The notes beneath the pieces were generated by a model. The model was not told where the DNA came from and searched no databases. It was given only the letters and a program-made list of their open reading frames with translations. From positions 186,001-250,000 of the forward strand of contig NZ_JAUUUU010000001.1 of assembly GCF_030676955.1 (NCBI RefSeq): a stretch of 64,000 bases of DNA, read 5' to 3'. This document shows, one piece after another, positions 56,983 to 64,000 of this stretch; within the stretch, counting starts at the first letter, position 1, and the number at the start of each line of letters is the position of its first letter. This DNA comes from Porticoccus litoralis (GTDB taxonomy: Bacteria > Pseudomonadota > Gammaproteobacteria > Pseudomonadales > Porticoccaceae). The position numbers and the translations under genes are program-made.

Positions 56983-59058
56983 ATGAAGTTTTTGAAAATT
57001 GTATTGCTGGTAGCAGTACTTCTGATTGTCGTGGTGATTGGCGGTGTCGCATTCCTGCTGGTCGGCGTTGACCCCAACAGCTACAAGCCTGAACTGGAAA
57101 AACTGGCCCGGGACAATGGCGTCGAGCTGAAAATGGAAGGCGACCTCGGCTGGTCTTTTTTCCCCAACCTGGCAGTGCACGCTGGGGCCACCTCCCTCTC
57201 CGGCATTGACGACAGCGCCGGTATACCCGATGTGCGCTTCAACGACGCAAACTTCGTACTCGACTGGAAAGCCCTGCTAACCCGCAAAGTGCGGCTGGCC
57301 GCCATTGCTGTAGAGGGTGCCGATATCCGTGCCAAAACCGCTGCCGAAGCGGCGAATGTCGCCGCGCTACCTGGTGCTGCAGCCTCAACCCAGAAAACCG
57401 AAACCGCTGACCTGCCCTTTGAAGTGGCCATCGACAAGATGTCGCTCACCAACAGCCGCATCACGATTGTTACACCCGGCGCACCGGATCAGGTATTCGA
57501 TCAACTCAATTTCACCAGCGAAGGGCTTAACCTCGATAACCGGCCTTTCGACCTGAGCTTGGAAGTCAGCACCCAAATACCGGACCAACCCAACCCCTTT
57601 GCCCTATCGCTGAACTCACGGGCGGCTCTGCAGTTGGAACCGCAGCAAGTCAGCCTGTCTGATGCCAAACTGACCCTGAAGGGTCTCGATAAATTACCCC
57701 TGACACTGAACTTCAACGCCAGCTATAACGGCGCCAGTGACAGCTTCTCTCTCAGCGACCTTACCGGCAGCGTTGGTTCCGCCAAAATCAGCGGTGCTAT
57801 GACTGGCGAAAAAGTCCAAACGGCACCCGCGCTGACAGGCGAAATTTCACTGCAAAACCTGCTATTAAAAGAGCTGCCTATGGAGCCACCGGAGGGCTTC
57901 AGCCGTGTGGATCTCAGCACCAAATTTTCCGCTTCGGAAAAAGCGGTTTCTCTGGATGACCTGAAAGTCACGTTGGATAAGTTCAACCTCGGCGGCAAGC
58001 TGTCCATGCAGCTCACTACACCCCGGCAGCTGGACATGATCATCAACGGTAACGATCTGGTATTGCCCGCCACTACAGAGACTTCCAGCACCGAAGAGCA
58101 GGCGGCAATCTTTACCCCACTGCTGGCCCCCCTGGCCATGTTGGAAGGTGGAAAGGGACATATTGAAGTCAACCTGGCCAGTATTACCGCTGACAATATT
58201 CGCGTCGACAAGCTGCACTTGAACCTGTTCACCAACGGCAATGTGGTGCAGATTGCCGATCTCTCCGGCGGCGTGTTTGGTGGAGCGTTTAAAGTCAATG
58301 CCAAGGCAGACCTACGCAATAAAACCCCATCCGTTACCTTCTCCAAGACATTGACTGCCATCGACTTGAACCAGGCACTGGTCACCCTCGCGGAGCAGGG
58401 CGATATTCACGGCCATTTAACAATGGATTTCAACGGCACCAGCAGCGGCGACACCAGTGATGCCCTGATGGCCAATATGAACGGCAGCGGCAAGTTCAGT
58501 TTTACCGATATGCAGGTGGACAATATCAATGTCGAGAAAAGCTACTGTGAGATGGCGTCACTGGTGGAGGGAAGAACCCTCACTGGTAAGACCTGGCCAA
58601 ATTTCACCAGGCTCAACGATATGCAAGGCACGGTGAAATGGCAGGACCAGATCATCAACCTGCCCGGCTTTACCACCGGCCTCGGCAATTTGGCGGTCTC
58701 CGGCAACGGCGGTGCCAATCTGGCCAGCGAAACCTATGACATGCTCATCAAGTCCCGCCTCAATGGTGACACCACCTCAGAAACAGGCTGTACCGTAAAG
58801 AGCAAAACCATCCAGAATCGGGATATTCCCTTTCGCTGCACCGGTTCCTTCGCCGAAAACGGAGGCGGCAAGTGCCTGCCGGACAAGCAATTTATCAACC
58901 AGCTGATCCAGGGAAAAATTCAGGAAAAACTGATCGACAAGTTCCTTAAGCCCTCAGAGAGTAAAACCCAGGAAGGTGATACCAGCGGCGAAACCACTGA
59001 ACAGAAAGACCCCAAACAACAGTTGATGGAAGGCCTGCTGAAGGGACTGTTCAACTAG
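56983..59058 (+). CDS. AsmA-family protein
   Basis: A 691-residue protein with one N-terminal helix ('VLLVAVLLIVVVIGGVAFLLV') and the AsmA start 'DPNSYKPELEKLARDNGVELKMEGDLGWSFFPNLAVHAGATSLS'. Long beta-strand repeats follow, with the C-terminal AsmA domain ('GKFSFTDMQVDNINVEKSYCEM', 'WQDQIINLPGFTTGLGNLAVSGNGG'). AsmA proteins are periplasmic-facing inner-membrane proteins thought to help phospholipid transfer to the outer membrane. The stop overlaps the mutY start (TAGTG), a pairing known from many gammaproteobacteria. Confidence 0.9.
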   Translation: MKFLKIVLLVAVLLIVVVIGGVAFLLVGVDPNSYKPELEKLARDNGVELKMEGDLGWSFFPNLAVHAGATSLSGIDDSAGIPDVRFNDANFVLDWKALLTRKVRLAAIAVEGADIRAKTAAEAANVAALPGAAASTQKTETADLPFEVAIDKMSLTNSRITIVTPGAPDQVFDQLNFTSEGLNLDNRPFDLSLEVSTQIPDQPNPFALSLNSRAALQLEPQQVSLSDAKLTLKGLDKLPLTLNFNASYNGASDSFSLSDLTGSVGSAKISGAMTGEKVQTAPALTGEISLQNLLLKELPMEPPEGFSRVDLSTKFSASEKAVSLDDLKVTLDKFNLGGKLSMQLTTPRQLDMIINGNDLVLPATTETSSTEEQAAIFTPLLAPLAMLEGGKGHIEVNLASITADNIRVDKLHLNLFTNGNVVQIADLSGGVFGGAFKVNAKADLRNKTPSVTFSKTLTAIDLNQALVTLAEQGDIHGHLTMDFNGTSSGDTSDALMANMNGSGKFSFTDMQVDNINVEKSYCEMASLVEGRTLTGKTWPNFTRLNDMQGTVKWQDQIINLPGFTTGLGNLAVSGNGGANLASETYDMLIKSRLNGDTTSETGCTVKSKTIQNRDIPFRCTGSFAENGGGKCLPDKQFINQLIQGKIQEKLIDKFLKPSESKTQEGDTSGETTEQKDPKQQLMEGLLKGLFN

Positions 59059-60098
59059 TGACTGACCGTTTTGCCGAAAAGCTGCTCCACTGGTTCGACC
59101 TGTACGGGCGCAAGGATCTGCCCTGGCAACAAAACATCCACCCCTACCGGGTGTGGGTGTCGGAAATCATGTTGCAACAGACCCAGGTCAGCACGGTCAT
59201 TCCCTACTTTGAGCGCTTTATGGCGAGCTTTCCGGATGTGCAGTCCCTGGCAAATGCCGAGCTCGATCAGGTGCTACATCACTGGACCGGGCTGGGCTAC
59301 TACGCCCGAGCCCGCAACCTGCACCGCGCGGCGCAAATAGTGGTAACAGAGTGTGGCGGCGAGTTTCCCGACGATGTGGAAGCGCTGCAACAACTGCCGG
59401 GAATCGGTCGTTCCACCGCTGGAGCTATCTGCGCCATCGCCCACCAAAAACAAGCAGCTATTCTCGATGGCAACGTTAAACGAGTTTTGGCCCGGTACCA
59501 CGCCATTGCTGGCTGGCCGGGTCAAAGCAGCGTTTTAAAACAACTCTGGGAACAAGCAGAGCTGCATACTCCATCAGAGCGTATCGCAGACTATACCCAG
59601 GCGATCATGGATCTGGGCGCCACCGTATGTACCCGAAGCAAACCGGATTGTGACAACTGCCCTCTCGCAGATAATTGCCAGGCGCTGGCAATAGGCAACC
59701 AGGCCGATTTTCCCGGCAAGAAGCCACGGAAGGAGCAACCTGTGCGCCGCTGCCTGTTTCTGGTCATTCGCAACCCCGAAGGCGACATATTGCTGGAACG
59801 ACGCCCGGCCAACGGCTTGTGGGGCGGCCTGTGGGTCTTTCCCCAGTGCCCAGAGATAGAAGACATCCACAACACCTGCGACCAACTTGGCTGTACTCCC
59901 AAAAGCTGGGAGTTGCTGTCTACGCGACGCCACACCTTCAGCCACTTTCATCTCGATTACCAGCCAGCGCTAATCGAAGCCCAGCAGACGTCACAGGTCA
60001 TGGATAGTCCGGGCCTGGTCTGGTATAACCCTGCATCATCACTGGAGCTCGGAACCGCCCAGCCGGTCAGACAGCTCCTGCAACAGCTTACGCAATAA
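59058..60098 (+). CDS. mutY: Adenine DNA glycosylase MutY
   Basis: Removes adenine mispaired with 8-oxoguanine. The 346-residue protein has 'VSEIMLQQTQVSTVIPYFERF' (catalytic Glu), helix-hairpin-helix 'LPGIGRSTAGAICAIAHQKQAAILDGNVKRVLARY' with the catalytic Asp, and the 4Fe-4S loop 'CTRSKPDCDNCPLADNC' (C-x6-C-x2-C-x5-C). A NUDIX-like C-terminal domain recognises 8-oxoG ('ERRPANGLWGGLWVFPQ', 'HTFSHFHLDY'). GTG start overlaps the asmA stop. yggX follows after 23 bases, the usual mutY-yggX pair. Confidence 0.96.
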   Translation: MTDRFAEKLLHWFDLYGRKDLPWQQNIHPYRVWVSEIMLQQTQVSTVIPYFERFMASFPDVQSLANAELDQVLHHWTGLGYYARARNLHRAAQIVVTECGGEFPDDVEALQQLPGIGRSTAGAICAIAHQKQAAILDGNVKRVLARYHAIAGWPGQSSVLKQLWEQAELHTPSERIADYTQAIMDLGATVCTRSKPDCDNCPLADNCQALAIGNQADFPGKKPRKEQPVRRCLFLVIRNPEGDILLERRPANGLWGGLWVFPQCPEIEDIHNTCDQLGCTPKSWELLSTRRHTFSHFHLDYQPALIEAQQTSQVMDSPGLVWYNPASSLELGTAQPVRQLLQQLTQ

Positions 60099-60121
60099 CT
60101 TATCCATTAAAAGGTATTCCC

Positions 60122-60394
60122 ATGGCACGTATGGTTCACTGCAAAAAATTCAACGAGGAACTGGAAGGCCTGGATGCGCCCCCCTTTCCCGGCCCCAAAG
60201 GTCAGGATATTTTTGAGAATGTCTCCAAGAAGGCCTGGTCGGAATGGCTGGAACATCAGACACGGCTCATCAATGAAAAACACCTCAATATGATGGACCT
60301 CACTGCTCGCACCTATCTCAACGAACAGCGGGACAGGTTCCTTTCGGGACAGGAAATTGACGAGGCAGAGGGGTTTGTGCCGCCCTCGGAATAA
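60122..60394 (+). CDS. yggX: Probable Fe(2+)-trafficking protein YggX
   Basis: A 90-residue YggX protein: 'MVHCKKFNEELEGLDAPPFPGPKGQDIFENVSKKAWSEWLEHQTRLINEKHLNMMDLTARTYLNEQRDRFLSG'. The N-terminal conserved Cys (in 'VHCKKF') is present. It protects iron-sulfur clusters from oxidation and is coupled with MutY. An A-rich spacer and weak ribosome-binding site precede the ATG. Confidence 0.95.
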   Translation: MARMVHCKKFNEELEGLDAPPFPGPKGQDIFENVSKKAWSEWLEHQTRLINEKHLNMMDLTARTYLNEQRDRFLSGQEIDEAEGFVPPSE

Positions 60395-60476
60395 ATTCCA
60401 CGGCTACCCTTGACGCTGCATATGTGAGAAGGTTTAATACGCGCCTTCTGAGACGCCAAGCGGCTCTTGGAACATT

Positions 60477-60552
60477 GCCCAGATAGCTCAGTCGGTAGAG
60501 CAGAGGATTGAAAATCCTCGTGTCGGTGGTTCGATTCCGCCTCTGGGCACCA
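60477..60552 (+). tRNA. tRNA-Phe (anticodon GAA)
   Basis: A 76-base cloverleaf: acceptor GCCCAGA/TCTGGGC, D arm GCTCAGTCGGTAGAGC, anticodon stem GAGGA/TCCTC with loop TTGAAAA (anticodon GAA), T arm with GGTTCGATTCC, discriminator A and encoded CCA at 60550-60552. It is the boundary between the core genes and the A+T-richer, gene-poor stretch that follows. Confidence 0.97.
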
Positions 60553-60562
60553 CTCATACTAA

Positions 60563-60607
60563 AATGCGCCTGAAACGCCTTAATTTCGTTAGGTTTTTTG
60601 GCGCATT
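60563..60607 (+). terminator. Probable terminator after tRNA-Phe
   Basis: An inner hairpin CCTTAA-TTTCG-TTAGG followed by six T residues (60578-60599) lies inside an outer perfect repeat AATGCGCC (60563-60570) / GGCGCATT (60600-60607). The inner hairpin plus T-run is a plausible terminator for the tRNA. Confidence 0.6.
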
Positions 60608-60658
60608 CATTCAAAAGTAATCTAAAAAGTAATCTAAATCTTAGCTAGTTTAAGCTAT

Positions 60659-60678
60659 CCCCCCCCGGGGGGGGGGGG
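60659..60678. repeat. C8G12 homopolymer tract
   Basis: Eight C residues are followed directly by twelve G residues. Together they form a perfect C8/G8 palindrome, extreme for this genome. It may be a slippage-prone tract or a sequencing/assembly artefact. Confidence 0.85.
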
Positions 60679-60871
60679 CTATTCCATCCCCCTTACTCCA
60701 TTAGTACCACCCCAGATACAAAAAAGGGTGAATAGAGAAGCTCTGAATCCGATTCAAAGAGTCTTGCCACTGGTTTTGGGATTGAGCGAATGATGTTATA
60801 AGCTCCAGGGTGTGATGGAGAGTAGCGATACTTTGAGACAAGCAACCACGATGAGCTAACTGTCTCTTAAA

Positions 60872-61155
60872 TCAGGGGTGGCCAAGTCCGGATTTCTTTA
60901 ACGACATACAGTGTGTGATCAACCAGTTGAAGCCATCGGGAATGTGGGTTCACCAGTCGTGGCTGATGTGCAGGTGATGTTCTTCTAAAATCACCTCAAG
61001 ACCCTGGTCACTATGGCGAGATGCATCATAAGCCAGATTGAGTACGCTGTCTTGTTCGTCATAAGACACCAAGTGAAAGGGAAAGCGCTTAATGATATCT
61101 ATAATGGCTCGTTGCACGTCGTCGTCTTTTCCCCGTCATAGCTTCAGGTGATCAA
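60872..61155 (-). pseudogene. Decayed coding remnant of unknown family
   Basis: On the minus strand a frame reads 'VQRAIIDIIKRFPFHLVSYD' followed by 'EQDSVLNLAYDASRHSDQGL' and 'EVILEEHHLHISHDW', then an in-frame stop, then 'THIPDGFNWLITHCMSLKKS' to a final stop. Another stop (after 'WNLVLDHLKL') lies upstream. The amino acid content is protein-like, so this looks like a gene broken by two nonsense codons. I do not recognise the family. Confidence 0.45.
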
Positions 61156-61515
61156 GCACCAGGTTCCAGATATTAACGTAAGTGCGGAGTCTAATTAGTT
61201 TCCAAGTTTATTGTGTAGGTAGTGGCAATGAGAAAAACGGCCCAGAATTTACTGAATCATATCAATAACCTTATGAAAAATTTACTTATAATAGCTTACA
61301 TATTTATTTTATAACCCCACAAATACCCGCAAAACTGATGCGCTGGGGTGTGTTTTATATAGCCCGGGGACAAGCAGTCTAATGCTAACGAGTGGGATAG
61401 TTAGAAGCTTGTTAGAAATTAAAAAATAAATACCAAATAAATTAATGAATTATATGAATTCTTTTGTTGATTGAGATAACGCTTTTAACTGTTGTAAGCG
61501 GATTTTAAAGCGGCG

Positions 61516-63060
61516 CTACAGTTCATTAAGCGAATCAAGATAGAGGGAGGCCTGCTGCAAGATTGCTGCTCGTTCGGCTTCAGGTTTTTTATCCCAGTTT
61601 CTATAGACCATGGCTGTGCGCGGACTGTTGGCAAAACGTGCTTTATGGCGTTCATGAAAGTGCCAATAGAGTGAGTTGAAGGGGCAGCTTCTGTTTCCTG
61701 CTCGCAGTTTTACATCATAAAAGCAGCTTTTGCAGTAGTCGCTCATACGGCTGATGTATTGGCCAGAACATGAATAGGGCTTGGAAGCTAGCAAACCACC
61801 ATCAGCAAATTGGCTCATGCCACGGGTGTTTGGCATCTCGACCCACTCGATAGCATCGATGTAGATACCTAGATACCAAGCGTCGACTTGATTCGGATCT
61901 ACGCCGGCGAGAAGAGTGAAGTTCCCTATCACCATCAGACGCTGAATATGATGGGCGTAAGCATAATCCAGAGATTGGCCAAGACTTTGCTCCATACAGT
62001 GCATTTTGGTTTTACCACTCCAGAAATATTCTGGAAGATCCTTGTTTGCTGCAAGTACATTGAGGGTTGGGTATTCTGGTAAGTTGATCCAGTAGATGCC
62101 ACGAACAAACTCTCGCCAACCTAGTATTTGGCGTACAAAACCTTCGATTTGTGCTAGATCTATCACTTCTGGTCGGGCTCGATACTCGGCTATTGATCGC
62201 TCTATCACCTGTGCCGGCGAGATCATTTTGGCGTTTAGGGCGAATGAGAGTCTTGAATGATAAAGACTCCATTTATGCTCTGAATTAGCAGTCATCGCAT
62301 CTTGGAACTGTCCAAACAGCGGTAGGCAATGAGTACAAAAAAACTCAAGAAGTTGAAGCGCCTCTTTGCTCGAGGTGGGCCAAACTAATTGTTTTGAGAT
62401 CTTTCCAAAATAGCTGATCTTATGTCTATCTAATCGCTCTAACACCGCTTGGGTTGATTGGCTGAAGCACAGAGGTTGAGGAATCTGCGCCAAGTCAGAT
62501 GCTTTAAGTGCTTTGCGATTTTCACTGTCGAAATTCCAACGCTCCCCCTCTGGTTCACCGCTTTGCATTAGATAACCATAGCGTTGACGCATGCGGCGAT
62601 AGAACGCCTCCATTCGTAAAGGACGTTGTGGTTTAAACTCTTTACTGATCTCTTCGAAGGGGAGCAGGAAGTGCTCAGTATCAACCTCTCGAAGACCTAT
62701 GCCAGTAGGAATTTTCAACTTGCGTAGCTGCTCTAAAAGACGGATCTCATCAGGGCGCTGAAACTCAACTCGTTCAATCTTATGCTCTTGGCAGATCACT
62801 ATAATTAATTGATCAATCGAGTCGTACTCTGCTGTTTGATCAAGTGTCAGGTGAAGGACCTGATGTCCTGCATCTTTGAGCGCTTCTGCAAAACGTTGCA
62901 TACCTATAAAGAAAGCGACAATTTTCTGCACGTGGTGTCTCACATATCGCTGCTCTTGGTGCAGCTCTGCGATCAAATATAGGTGGTCGCTGTTTCGCTC
63001 TCGGTACCAGCTGTGTTGGGCATTAAGTTGATCGCCCAGAATCACTCTTAATGTCTTCAT
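61516..63060 (-). CDS. phrB: FeS-type cryptochrome/photolyase (prokaryotic 6-4 photolyase, PhrB/CryPro)
   Basis: A 514-residue member of the FeS bacterial cryptochrome/photolyase group, which repairs (6-4) photoproducts. The N-terminal domain starts 'LRVILGDQLNAQHSWY'. The FAD-binding helical domain carries 'GFVRQILGWREFVRGIYW', 'YAHHIQRLMVIGNFTLLAGVDPNQVDAWYLGIYIDAIEWVEMPNTRGMSQFADGG'. The 4Fe-4S cysteines are in 'KMHCMEQS' and 'DYCKSCFYDVKLRAGNRSCPFN'. ATG overlaps the stop of the DUF2256 gene (ATGA). The codon third positions are A/T-richer than in the core genes of the window. Confidence 0.92.
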   Translation of the reverse strand: MKTLRVILGDQLNAQHSWYRERNSDHLYLIAELHQEQRYVRHHVQKIVAFFIGMQRFAEALKDAGHQVLHLTLDQTAEYDSIDQLIIVICQEHKIERVEFQRPDEIRLLEQLRKLKIPTGIGLREVDTEHFLLPFEEISKEFKPQRPLRMEAFYRRMRQRYGYLMQSGEPEGERWNFDSENRKALKASDLAQIPQPLCFSQSTQAVLERLDRHKISYFGKISKQLVWPTSSKEALQLLEFFCTHCLPLFGQFQDAMTANSEHKWSLYHSRLSFALNAKMISPAQVIERSIAEYRARPEVIDLAQIEGFVRQILGWREFVRGIYWINLPEYPTLNVLAANKDLPEYFWSGKTKMHCMEQSLGQSLDYAYAHHIQRLMVIGNFTLLAGVDPNQVDAWYLGIYIDAIEWVEMPNTRGMSQFADGGLLASKPYSCSGQYISRMSDYCKSCFYDVKLRAGNRSCPFNSLYWHFHERHKARFANSPRTAMVYRNWDKKPEAERAAILQQASLYLDSLNEL

Positions 63061-63203
63061 CGAGTCTTTTTAGCCTCGCATTTGCAGCGCTCCGAACAGT
63101 ATCGTACCTGCTCCCAATCGCGAGCCCACTTTTTGCGCCAACTGAAGGGGCGTTGGCAATGCTCACACACTTTTGTTGGAAGTATCTGCTTGTGATGCAT
63201 CAT
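63057..63203 (-). CDS. Small DUF2256 zinc-finger-like protein
   Basis: A 48-residue gene recovered from the gap between the two photolyase genes. It reads 'KVCEHCQRPFSWRKKWARDW' then 'EQVRYCSERCKCEAKKTR', the C-x2-C ... 'FxWRKKW' ... 'YCSxxC' pattern of DUF2256. DUF2256 genes commonly neighbour FeS-type photolyases, and the two overlap here by 4 bases, which argues for a linked function. Two adjacent ATGs (63203, 63200) can start it. Confidence 0.9.
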   Translation of the reverse strand: MMHHKQILPTKVCEHCQRPFSWRKKWARDWEQVRYCSERCKCEAKKTR

Positions 63204-63208
63204 CTCCC

Positions 63209-64000
63209 TCATTTATAAACAGGCCAAAGTGGATCGCCGTAGTAGTCAAAGAGGGCAGTGGTTTGGCAATCCTTATTGCCATCCCAGCTCTTGATGAAGC
63301 GATGCTGGGGATCGTGAATCTCTGTCTGTTTTTCCAGATTAAACTGGCGATGGCCTCTCGGATCTGCACCGACACCTGCGAGGTACTGCCAGTTTCCCCA
63401 ATTACTGGCGATGTCAAAATCGAGTAACTGTTGTTCAAAATACTCAGCACCGTACCGCCAATCGATAGCGAGTTCATGAACAAGGCAGCTAGCAACGAGC
63501 TGGCGTGCACGGTTAGATATATACCCCGTCGCTTTAAGCTGTTTCATTGCGGCATTTATAATTGGGTAGTGTGTGTGGCCCTCACGCCAAGCACGAAATC
63601 GCTCCGCGTAATAACTGGTGAGCGGGTTGCGATTATGTGGCCCTTTGAAGGCGTAAAGTCGGTCCCCCCAGTGCAGTGCATACCATTGGAAGTATTCACG
63701 CCAAAGCAGCTCAAATTTAATCCAGTAGGTCGATTCATTGGCCCCATTTTGCGATTCATACTCGCTGAGTCTAGCGATGACTCGTCTACACGAGAGAGCC
63801 CCGACAGCTAACCAGGGGCTCAATTTTGTTGAACTTTGCCAATCATCCAAGGCGTTGCGAGTCTCTTTATATGTGAGAGGCGCAGTGCTGTTGAAGTAAG
63901 TCTCCAAGTGCCGCAATGCAGCCACTTCACCACCGTGAACACTCGCTGTTAGTTCAACAGGTTTCCTTATACTTGATTGAAGGATGGGTGGTGGCAACGA
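63209..64000 (-). CDS. DASH-type cryptochrome/photolyase (5' part missing)
   Basis: The C-terminal 260 or so residues of a DASH photolyase; the rest lies beyond the window. It shows 'GGEVAALRHLETYF', 'YKETRNALDDWQSSTKLSPWLAVGALSCRRVIARL', 'FELLWREYFQWYALHWGDRLYAF', 'YYAERFRAWREGHTHYPIINAAMKQLKATGYISNRARQLVASCLVHELAIDWRYGAEYFEQQLLDFDIASNWGNWQYLAGVGADPR'. These are the FAD-binding and signature segments of DASH proteins, which act on CPDs in single-stranded or looped DNA. It is the upstream gene of a three-gene light-repair unit. Confidence 0.92.
   Translation of the reverse strand, partial: SLPPPILQSSIRKPVELTASVHGGEVAALRHLETYFNSTAPLTYKETRNALDDWQSSTKLSPWLAVGALSCRRVIARLSEYESQNGANESTYWIKFELLWREYFQWYALHWGDRLYAFKGPHNRNPLTSYYAERFRAWREGHTHYPIINAAMKQLKATGYISNRARQLVASCLVHELAIDWRYGAEYFEQQLLDFDIASNWGNWQYLAGVGADPRGHRQFNLEKQTEIHDPQHRFIKSWDGNKDCQTTALFDYYGDPLWPVYK

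Larger units (their letters stand above)
60608..61515. other. Gene-poor junction region
   Basis: About 900 bases with no intact gene between tRNA-Phe and the photolyase genes. It holds a tandem AAAGTAATCTAAA repeat (60613-60637), a C8G12 tract (60659-60678), one decayed reading frame (60872-61155) and a very A+T-rich stretch (about 61230-61320 and 61410-61470). Composition and decay suggest old inserted DNA. No second tRNA end, integrase or insertion-sequence ends were recognised. Confidence 0.6.

Noticed and set aside
61300..61370. An attC-like inverted repeat (CCCCA ... TGGGG with flanking TATAA/TTATA)
   Set aside because: It lacks the core RYYYAAC/GTTRRRY pairs of integron sites, and no integrase or cassette genes are visible.
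1..64000. CRISPR arrays, insertion sequences, prophage genes, rRNA genes and replication origins
   Set aside because: I looked for regular repeats, transposase or integrase motifs and rRNA-like sequence and saw none.

Overview
The window is a chromosomal segment of a marine or halotolerant gammaproteobacterium. The evidence is an ectoine operon with its own aspartokinase, a Na+/H+ antiporter, a cbb3 oxidase locus with ANR/FNR-type operators, and housekeeping genes (slyX, yggX, mutY, maeB, rnt, grxD, yip1) of gammaproteobacterial type. The gene content points to the Cellvibrionales/Oceanospirillales sphere; the species cannot be named from sequence alone. Gene density is high, most genes sit in tight operons, and nothing in 1-60550 looks mobile. 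The composition changes only after the tRNA-Phe gene near 60.5 kb.

Layout. 1-6.4 kb: divergent MarR regulator (EctR type, truncated by the window edge) and ectABC-ask, followed in the same operon by a methyltransferase and a sodium:solute symporter. 6.4-12.6 kb (minus): a seven-gene D-amino-acid / 5-oxoproline operon. It encodes both halves of a D-glutamate cyclase (DUF1445 and DUF4392), the 5-oxoprolinase subunits PxpABC, a D-amino acid aminotransferase and alanine racemase. 12.8-14.9 kb: a YbaK-type deacylase and an NhaD-type antiporter. 15.5-25.3 kb (plus): a twelve-gene cluster of overlapping genes. It encodes a thermostable-hemolysin/GNAT-like protein, an AMP-forming ligase, a methyltransferase, a WaaP/InaA-type kinase, a haem-oxygenase-like diiron protein, an SDR, a periplasmic TPR protein, a QseBC/PmrAB-like two-component system, a cupredoxin, an FTR1-like permease and an outer-membrane protein. 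A TTAAG-N6-TTAAG direct repeat lies in front of it. I regard this cluster as the best candidate for an undescribed system.

25.3-35.4 kb (minus): gloA, a YIP1 membrane gene with its own FNR-type box, and the complete ccoNOQP-ccoGHIS-safE locus for cbb3 oxidase, with an FNR-type box placed for class II activation. 35.4-44.6 kb: argG, pyrC, rnt, a putidaredoxin-type ferredoxin with its reductase, maeB, slyX, a 2-Cys peroxiredoxin and grxD. 44.7-47.4 kb: a porin, FMN-binding protein and PepSY-protein operon whose promoter spacer is filled by a Fur-like box. 47.5-54.4 kb: argD-argF, an LRAT-like protein, a TPR protein, murI, a membrane protein and hisB-hisH-hisA, without hisF. 54.5-60.4 kb: a DUF2946-like protein with a ZnuD-like TonB receptor, then an AsmA protein, mutY and yggX.

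60.48-64 kb: tRNA-Phe, then about 960 bases without an intact gene but with a C8G12 tract and a decayed reading frame. After that come three minus-strand light-repair genes: a DASH cryptochrome cut by the window edge, a 48-residue DUF2256 zinc-finger-like protein and an FeS-type photolyase. Their A+T-richer sequence and the tRNA junction suggest acquisition by transfer. Two small genes (ccoQ and the DUF2256 gene) were found by reading the gaps. Protein families were assigned from motifs by eye; no database search was possible.
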